Source: an uncultured Gilliamella sp. (GTDB lineage: Bacteria; Pseudomonadota; Gammaproteobacteria; Enterobacterales; Enterobacteriaceae). Taken from it: 8,245 nucleotides of DNA. Shown piece after piece: positions 1-4,897 of this stretch. Every line of letters begins with the position of its first letter. The first letter of the stretch is position 1. A program made the translations under genes and the position numbers. The stretch spans positions 1 through 8,245 of the forward strand of contig CALYQY010000096.1 in assembly GCA_945291235.1 (NCBI GenBank), given 5' to 3'. The notes below the pieces were generated by a model, which was not told the origin of the DNA, did no database searches, and was given only the letters and a program-made list of their open reading frames with translations.

Positions 1-1
1 A

Positions 2-934
2 TTAATCATCAATCGTCAAATTACGAGTGGTTAAATCAAACGGTGTTAATTGATACACATAGTAGTTAAGCCAGTTGCTAAAGAGTAAATAAGCATGGCT
101 TCGCCATGTTGCTTTGGGGGTTAAATCGGGGTTATTTTCCGGAAAATAGTTATAAGGAATATCCGGATTTATTCCTGCTTTCAAATCCCGATAATACTCA
201 TTGGCTAAGGTAAACGAGTCATATTCCGGATGACCGGTGACAAATGCCATACGTTTATCGGCGGTTGCCATTAAGTAAGGACCGGCTATATCTGATTCGG
301 CCAAAATCATTAAATCGGTATAGTTTTTAATTTTATCAATCGGAAAATCGGCATACCTTGAATGTGGCGCTAAAAAAGCATCGTCAAAACCACGGGTTAA
401 AATCGCATTAGGTTGCAATATTTGGTGTTGATACACGCCCGATAATTTATGGTTACGGGTGAATTTTGGCAAATCATAAAGCACATTTAATGCCGCTTGT
501 ACCGCCCAACAAACAAACATCGTTGAGGTCACATGCTCTTTTGCCCAAGCGATGATTTGAGCAAGCTTAGGCCAGTAAACCACATCAGAAAATGCGACTT
601 TACCTAATGGAGCACCGGTAATAATCAATCCGTCAAAATTTTGCTGAGAAATATCATCAAAATCACAATAAAAGCTATTTAAATGTTCAACCGGGGTATT
701 TTTGGATTCACGTTGATCGATACGTAATAACTGGATATTGACTTGTAGTGAAGAGTTAGACAGTAACCGTAAAAATTGATTTTCGGTCTCTATTTTTTTA
801 GGCATTAAATTGAGGAACAGGAGCTTAAGCGGTCGAATTTCTTGGGTATTGGCACGAGACGACGTCATCACAAATACATTTTCATTACGAAGCACATCAA
901 CAGCAGGTAATGAATCAGGAATACATATTGGCAT
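2..934 (-). CDS. metA: Homoserine O-succinyltransferase MetA
   Basis: Cytoplasmic enzyme that transfers succinyl from succinyl-CoA to the hydroxyl of L-homoserine, the first committed step of methionine synthesis. The 310-residue product matches the usual length of about 309 and is similar to E. coli MetA from end to end. The class-I glutamine-amidotransferase-like fold carries the nucleophile Cys142 in [11 protein letters not shown] and the pair His235/Glu237 in VTGHPEYD, at the same numbers as in E. coli. Residue 111, in GAPLG, is Gly; in this family Gly there goes with succinyl-CoA use and Glu with acetyl-CoA use, so a succinyltransferase is expected. I chose the ATG at 932-934 because the family begins MPI.VPD.LPAV and AGGAG lies 7 nt upstream (942-946); an in-frame ATG at 955 would add seven residues and lacks this support. 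It has its own promoter and a MetJ operator. The gene is complete, with TAA at 2-4. Confidence 0.97.
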   Translation of the reverse strand: MPICIPDSLPAVDVLRNENVFVMTSSRANTQEIRPLKLLFLNLMPKKIETENQFLRLLSNSSLQVNIQLLRIDQRESKNTPVEHLNSFYCDFDDISQQNFDGLIITGAPLGKVAFSDVVYWPKLAQIIAWAKEHVTSTMFVCWAVQAALNVLYDLPKFTRNHKLSGVYQHQILQPNAILTRGFDDAFLAPHSRYADFPIDKIKNYTDLMILAESDIAGPYLMATADKRMAFVTGHPEYDSFTLANEYYRDLKAGINPDIPYNYFPENNPDLTPKATWRSHAYLLFSNWLNYYVYQLTPFDLTTRNLTIDD

Positions 935-941
935 AACAAAA

Positions 942-946
942 CTCCT
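942..946 (-). promoter_or_regulatory. metA ribosome-binding site
   Basis: AGGAG on the minus strand, 7 nt before the ATG at 934. This is the strongest Shine-Dalgarno sequence in the window and decides the metA start in favour of 934 over 955. Confidence 0.85.
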
Positions 947-979
947 AAAAAACAATAAATAATTTTAAACCTCTAAAAT

Positions 980-995
980 AGACGTCTAGAAATCT
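980..995 (-). promoter_or_regulatory. MetJ operator: two adjacent met boxes
   Basis: AGACGTCT at 980-987 is a perfect copy of the 8-bp met box bound by the MetJ repressor with S-adenosylmethionine. It is followed directly by AGAAATCT at 988-995, which matches 6 of 8 positions. MetJ binds head-to-tail boxes cooperatively, so two adjacent units make a minimal operator. The next 8-bp units on either side match poorly (3/8 at 996-1003, 1/8 at 972-979). The boxes lie about at or just after the predicted metA transcription start, a position suited to repression. I infer that metA is repressed when SAM is plentiful and that the genome encodes metJ. Confidence 0.85.
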
Positions 996-1004
996 TTATA
1001 GCTA

Positions 1005-1033
1005 AATATAATGTGTTTTAGCAAGTTTGTCGA
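1005..1033 (-). promoter_or_regulatory. Predicted sigma70 promoter of metA
   Basis: On the minus strand the -35 element is TCGACA (1028-1033, 5/6 to TTGACA) and the -10 element is TATATT (1005-1010, 5/6 to TATAAT), with an optimal 17-bp spacer. Transcription would start near 998, giving a leader of roughly 65 nt that contains the met boxes. This is the best promoter match in the window. Confidence 0.7.
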
Positions 1034-1212
1034 GAATTTTATCAGATATATTCGATAAGATATTTCAAACAAAATCAGACAAATAGTCATGATTACTGAT
1101 GATTATTCGCACGGATTAATCATGCTTATTTTACGATATGATTTGACCGGTGAAACAGCGTAGTAAATAACGTATTTAAGTGCATGTTAAAAAGAATGAT
1201 TAAAAAATATGG
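1034..1212. other. Non-coding gap between sapF and the metA promoter
   Basis: About 180 AT-rich bases with no convincing ORF on either strand. They should hold the end of the sapBCDF transcript, but I see no GC-rich hairpin with a T-tract here. The only structures noted are an 8-bp inverted repeat (1088-1095 with 1117-1124) and a short TTATC/GATAA dyad near 1040-1060. Confidence 0.5.
1088..1124. repeat. Inverted repeat CATGATTA/TAATCATG
   Basis: Perfect 8-bp arms CATGATTA (1088-1095) and TAATCATG (1117-1124) separated by 21 bases. The arms are AT-rich and no T-run follows on the minus strand, so a rho-independent terminator for sapF is unlikely. It could be a protein-binding dyad or chance in AT-rich DNA. 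Confidence 0.4.
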
Positions 1213-2025
1213 TTAAAAAGCCCGTGTATCGGTACGCCAAGTATCGGCAGTCAATGCTTCACCAAAATAGCTATTGATCAGCTTTTGGGTGATATCACTT
1301 AATGGCGAGGCTAATACTTCTGCGGTATTACCGGATTCGACAAGATCGCCATTATGCATCACTAAAATTTCGTCGCTGATATGTTTCATCATGCCGATAT
1401 CCTGAGTAACATACACATACGAGATATTTTGCTCAGCTTGCAGTGAGAGCATTAAATTGACAATCTGCGAACGCATAGAGATATCTAAAGCGGCTAACGC
1501 CTCGTCGAGAATAATCACCTTAGGTTTTAAAATCAGTGCCCGAGCCAGTGCAACACGCTGTTTTTGCCCGGCGGCCATGACTGACGGATAATAAGAAGCA
1601 TGTTCCGGCAATAGTCCGACTTGTTTTAATACGTCACTGATCATCTTTTCCCGTTCAAAAGCATCATACTGAGTATTGCACTTTAACGATATTTCCAGCA
1701 ATTGACCAATGCGTAGTCTTGGATCGAACGAGCTTTCAACATGTTGGAAGATCATACGAATTAATTGAGAACGGGAACTGAAATCACCATACTCGACTTT
1801 GCTACCGTCGATCCATATATCACCGCTATCGGGTTTAATCATACCGACCAACATTTTGGCCAATGTTGATTTACCGGAGCCATTTTGCCCAATAATGGCT
1901 AAGGTTTTGCCTTCGTTTAATGAGAAGGATATCGGTTTAACAGCATCGATATACAAATGCCCAAACAGACCTTTTGGGATCTTAAATCGCTTTGATAAGT
2001 TACGCACTTTTAATATTGGATTCAT
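1213..2025 (-). CDS. sapF: Sap ABC transporter ATPase SapF
   Basis: One of two ATPases of the Sap transporter (peptide/nickel family, Dpp/Opp type), acting at the inner membrane with SapD, SapB and SapC. The 270-residue product resembles E. coli SapF throughout, including the tail FGEALTADTWR. Walker A is GQNGSGKS (46-53), the Q-loop Gln is Q94 in MIFQH, and Walker B is VIILDE (170-175). Two motifs depart from the ABC consensus: the signature reads MAAGQKQ (150-156) in place of LSGGQ, and the switch-histidine position in VTQDIG is Gln208. As I remember it, E. coli SapF has a similar APGQ signature and VTQH, so part of this is a family trait. Start ATG at 2023-2025, 22 nt after the sapD stop, with AGGA-type Shine-Dalgarno about 8 nt upstream. 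Last gene of the sapBCDF cluster; no clear terminator follows. Substrate is uncertain: antimicrobial peptide uptake, haem and putrescine export have all been reported for Sap systems. Confidence 0.93.
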   Translation of the reverse strand: MNPILKVRNLSKRFKIPKGLFGHLYIDAVKPISFSLNEGKTLAIIGQNGSGKSTLAKMLVGMIKPDSGDIWIDGSKVEYGDFSSRSQLIRMIFQHVESSFDPRLRIGQLLEISLKCNTQYDAFEREKMISDVLKQVGLLPEHASYYPSVMAAGQKQRVALARALILKPKVIILDEALAALDISMRSQIVNLMLSLQAEQNISYVYVTQDIGMMKHISDEILVMHNGDLVESGNTAEVLASPLSDITQKLINSYFGEALTADTWRTDTRAF

Positions 2026-2047
2026 GTTATCTTCCTACTATCTATGG

Positions 2048-3037
2048 TTACTCATCAATATTTAAAGGAAAGTGGCAAGCAACAGCATGATCTTTTATCG
2101 GAATGAGTTCGGGTGCTTGAATACATTTTTTTTGCGCATACGGACAACGAGGACCCAACCGACAACCGATCGGTAAATGTTCTAGTGAAGGAATAACACC
2201 GGGCAAAGTATTTAACGGACTTTTGTGCGGCATTGATTTACCAAAATCGGGGATCGCATAAATCAAAGCTTGAGTATAGGGGTGATAAGGCGACTTGATC
2301 AGATCTTCACTATCAGCAACTTCTACCGTTTGACCACAATAAAGGACATTAATGCGATCAGTCCACCTTGTCACCATTTGTAGATCATGACTAATGAGCA
2401 AAATGGTGGTCCCCATATTTTGATTCATACTCGCCAATAACCGAAAGATTTGGGCTTCGGTTGTGGCTTCCATTGCGTTAGTTGGCTCATCGGCAATCAG
2501 TAATTTAGGCTGATTTGCCAGTGCAATGGCTATCATGACTTTTTGACATTCGCCTTCGGTTAATTCAAACGGATAAGATTTTAAGATCTCTTTATGATCT
2601 TTAATCCCAACCCGATGTAAAAGTTCGATCGCCCGATTTTTTCGCCAAAACAGACGTTGCCAAAAGTGTCCTTTAAACGTTCGACGAGGAATCGCTTCAA
2701 TTAATTGTTGCCCGATTTTCATGGAAGGATCTAAGCACGACTGAGGCTCTTGGAACACCATTGAGATATTGGCACTGATCACTTTACGACGCTGTTTTGG
2801 CGTCAATTTGAGCAGATCAATATCATTAAAATAGAATCTATCGGCCGAAATTTTCCAATTATGATTGGTGACACCTAAAATAGCTTTAGCAATCAGGCTT
2901 TTACCCGAACCAGACTCACCCACTAGCCCACGAATTTCACCTTCAGACAGTTTTAAATTTACCCGATCAATGGCACGCAACAGACCGTCAGGCGTGATAA
3001 ATTCTATGGTTAAATTTCGAATATCTAACAATGCCAT
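2048..3037 (-). CDS. sapD: Sap ABC transporter ATPase SapD
   Basis: Second ATPase of the Sap transporter. The 329-residue protein is the most conserved of the four Sap proteins and can be aligned by eye with E. coli SapD over its whole length. Walker A is GESGSGKS (40-47), Q-loop Q96 lies in MVFQEP, Walker B is LLIADE (179-184), and the switch His217 is present in LLISHDL. The signature reads LTEGECQ (159-165) rather than LSGGQ, as I recall for E. coli SapD too. The C-terminal oligopeptide-transporter extension is present, with Cys292, Cys298, Cys305 and Cys321 in the CRLGPRC...C...C spacing; related Dpp-type ATPases have been reported to bind an iron-sulphur cluster through such cysteines, so binding here is an inference. 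In E. coli, SapD (TrkE) also stimulates Trk potassium uptake by an ATP-dependent effect. It starts 2 nt after the sapC stop with only a weak GGG-type Shine-Dalgarno, so translational coupling is likely. Confidence 0.96.
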   Translation of the reverse strand: MALLDIRNLTIEFITPDGLLRAIDRVNLKLSEGEIRGLVGESGSGKSLIAKAILGVTNHNWKISADRFYFNDIDLLKLTPKQRRKVISANISMVFQEPQSCLDPSMKIGQQLIEAIPRRTFKGHFWQRLFWRKNRAIELLHRVGIKDHKEILKSYPFELTEGECQKVMIAIALANQPKLLIADEPTNAMEATTEAQIFRLLASMNQNMGTTILLISHDLQMVTRWTDRINVLYCGQTVEVADSEDLIKSPYHPYTQALIYAIPDFGKSMPHKSPLNTLPGVIPSLEHLPIGCRLGPRCPYAQKKCIQAPELIPIKDHAVACHFPLNIDE

Positions 3038-3039
3038 AA

Positions 3040-3900
3040 TTATTGCCCTGCTCGTTGGCCATATAATCCATAATTGAATAAATAAACCAGTGTAATTGTA
3101 GCAGAAACAGCCAATCCCGGCGCTAAAAATGCTAAAAAGTTGGTGTCGATAATATCTTTCATGGTATACATCATCATCCCTAAATCAGGCCGTGAATAGT
3201 CATTGGCAAAGCCTAAAAAAGTGATAGTGGTCATCGCTAAGATAATTGACCCAAACAGTGAAACAATTTCCGTTAAATAAAGCGGTAAAATATTTGGCAA
3301 AATATAGTGATTTAAAATGGTAAAACGTGACAAGCCGTCTAGTCGATAGGCGGTAATGTATGTCTTATTCCACTCTTTTATCACTCGCTGATGAATATTA
3401 TAAATAAAGCGTGGGGCATAAGATAAACCGATAATAATTAATACGTTGGTAATATCATCTCCCAGCAATAAACTGACAACAATGACCCCCAGCAGTGGCG
3501 GTACCACCATAAAGAATCGAAAGATAAAAAGAATGAATGGCCGTATAAAAGCGACAAAAAACATCAAATAATTAATTATCCCGCCAATTACAACCACATA
3601 AAACACCGCTTTTAAAGTCATGGACATTGTGGAGCGATAACCGATTAGCAGATAATCAAAAATATCTTGCCCTTGATGATTGGTGCCCAATATATGATTG
3701 ATATCACCATTTGCCCACCATGCCGGCGGTAACGAAGCAACATAAATTGGATTTAAATGGGCATGGAAAAACCATTTGGTTGACACTGCCACAAAGGTGA
3801 TTGCTAATATGCCATAAAAGCCGACAATCGAGTAAAGATTACTATGAAGCTTATTAAAAAATAACCTAATGTTTTTTAATATATTAGCTGAGTTATACAT
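3040..3900 (-). CDS. sapC: Sap ABC transporter permease SapC
   Basis: Inner-membrane permease of the Sap transporter (binding-protein-dependent transport family, DppC type). The 286-residue product compares with 296 in E. coli. An N-terminal membrane segment lies around residues 22-41, followed by the DppC-like periplasmic motif [10 protein letters not shown] (71-80) and four or five further hydrophobic segments (about 96-118, 122-147, 150-163, 205-232, 256-276). The cytoplasmic coupling (EAA) loop around 184-203 keeps its key glycine, [10 protein letters not shown]...LPN. I start it at the ATG 3898-3900, which overlaps the sapB stop by 8 nt (ATGTATAA) and has AAGGAG 4 nt upstream. An ATG at 3933 would add 11 residues inside sapB and lacks a homologous N-terminus. 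The overlap argues for coupled translation with SapB, its heterodimer partner. Confidence 0.9.
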   Translation of the reverse strand: MYNSANILKNIRLFFNKLHSNLYSIVGFYGILAITFVAVSTKWFFHAHLNPIYVASLPPAWWANGDINHILGTNHQGQDIFDYLLIGYRSTMSMTLKAVFYVVVIGGIINYLMFFVAFIRPFILFIFRFFMVVPPLLGVIVVSLLLGDDITNVLIIIGLSYAPRFIYNIHQRVIKEWNKTYITAYRLDGLSRFTILNHYILPNILPLYLTEIVSLFGSIILAMTTITFLGFANDYSRPDLGMMMYTMKDIIDTNFLAFLAPGLAVSATITLVYLFNYGLYGQRAGQ

Positions 3901-4822
3901 AATGCTCCTTACGGCGCAGTGGATAAATCGCAACAGCGGTTATTTCACCTAATAGGGTTAATAAACTAATCACTGTCCCACAAGCAAGAATAGCAATGGA
4001 GATAATAAAATAGTTGTGATGACGATATGCTATCATCACCCACTGCCCTAAGCCAACCCGATTAAAGAGAATTTCGATCACCATAGTTGAAAATAACAGT
4101 GTAGTGGTGTTATAGGTCAACTGCGGTATCGTGTTCGGAATTGAATTAGGTAATAAATGACGTCGTAACACTCTAAAGGGTGAACGTTCCCGAATAATCG
4201 CCATTTTAATATAATTTTGCCGTGAGGTACTTTTGACATTTTGGCTAATTAATTGAATAGTCATAATACTTGGCTGAATGGCAAGTATAATTGTTGGCAG
4301 CATCAGATAATGTAGTTGATCAAGTATCGCACTTAGCTTATCTGTTCTTGATGAGGTAAAAATATCCAACAAAGAAACGCCGGATACCGAAGGCGATACG
4401 TTATAGTTAATCAATACCGTCCAATTTGGTGATATTAAGTGCATCACCACCACAACCAGCATGACTATCGGGCAAGAATAAAATAGCAGACAGCTCAACC
4501 GAATCGAACTATTAAGCCAATTAATGTTACTAAGACCCAATAAAATACCGAGCGGTAAACCAATGAGTAACGCCACGATTAACGCCAAAATACACAGCTC
4601 AAAAGTCGCTAATAATGTGTGTAAAAATGGCACGGTTTCACCCGACATCAATCTAAATTGTCCTTGTAGCAATTGCTTGAAAAAAGCTATATAGGCATCG
4701 CTAAAATTCAGATTTTGAAAGGTGGAATGAGGAACAAAATAGACAAGACAAAAGCTAATCTGAGCCAGTACGCAGATAATAAATAAAAACGTTACTATTT
4801 TTTTAAATATATAGGTAATCAT
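3893..4822 (-). CDS. sapB: Sap ABC transporter permease SapB
   Basis: Inner-membrane permease of the DppB type, partner of SapC. Length is 309 residues against about 321 in E. coli. The start MITYIFKKI matches the E. coli SapB N-terminus in character (basic residues, then a membrane segment at about 9-30), and the protein ends PLRRKEHYV much like the E. coli end PLKHKEWYALR. Further hydrophobic segments lie near 72-98, 108-131, 172-190, 240-254 and 271-298. The coupling loop at 207-226 (AIIRERSPFRVLRRHLLPN) has Glu212 where the family, including E. coli SapB, has a nearly invariant Gly. The ribosome-binding site is poor (AAAG-type). It is the first gene of the sap cluster here: only 75 nt separate it from the rne stop, a terminator hairpin fills much of that gap, and no sapA precedes it. 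The transported substrate cannot be read from the sequence. Confidence 0.9.
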   Translation of the reverse strand: MITYIFKKIVTFLFIICVLAQISFCLVYFVPHSTFQNLNFSDAYIAFFKQLLQGQFRLMSGETVPFLHTLLATFELCILALIVALLIGLPLGILLGLSNINWLNSSIRLSCLLFYSCPIVMLVVVVMHLISPNWTVLINYNVSPSVSGVSLLDIFTSSRTDKLSAILDQLHYLMLPTIILAIQPSIMTIQLISQNVKSTSRQNYIKMAIIRERSPFRVLRRHLLPNSIPNTIPQLTYNTTTLLFSTMVIEILFNRVGLGQWVMIAYRHHNYFIISIAILACGTVISLLTLLGEITAVAIYPLRRKEHYV

Positions 4823-4850
4823 TGTTTATCTTTATCGCTTTAGTGATTGA

Positions 4851-4884
4851 TAAAATAACGGTGAAGATTATCACCGTTATTTTA
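4851..4884 (-). terminator. Rho-independent terminator after rne
   Basis: A perfect 14-bp stem (4851-4864 with 4871-4884) with the 6-base loop AGATTA. The GC-containing core ACGGTGA/TCACCGT is flanked by A-rich and T-rich arms, so on the minus strand the hairpin ends in ATTTTA. It begins 13 nt after the rne stop. Symmetry would let it work on both strands, but no plus-strand gene points at it. It ends 28 nt before the sapB start. Confidence 0.85.
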
Positions 4885-4897
4885 GATGAAGTATCGA

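Noticed and set aside
829..838. AAGCGGT-like words (also near 6590) resembling Pasteurellaceae DNA uptake signals
   Set aside because: Only isolated copies, inside coding sequence, without the extended flanking consensus; not enriched.
935..955. In-frame upstream ATG giving metA seven extra residues
   Set aside because: The AGGAG Shine-Dalgarno sits 7 nt before the ATG at 934, and the family N-terminus begins at that Met.
3901..3933. Upstream ATG for sapC inside sapB
   Set aside because: The extra 11 residues have no counterpart in SapC as I know it, and the ATG at 3900 has AAGGAG and the overlap typical of coupled genes.
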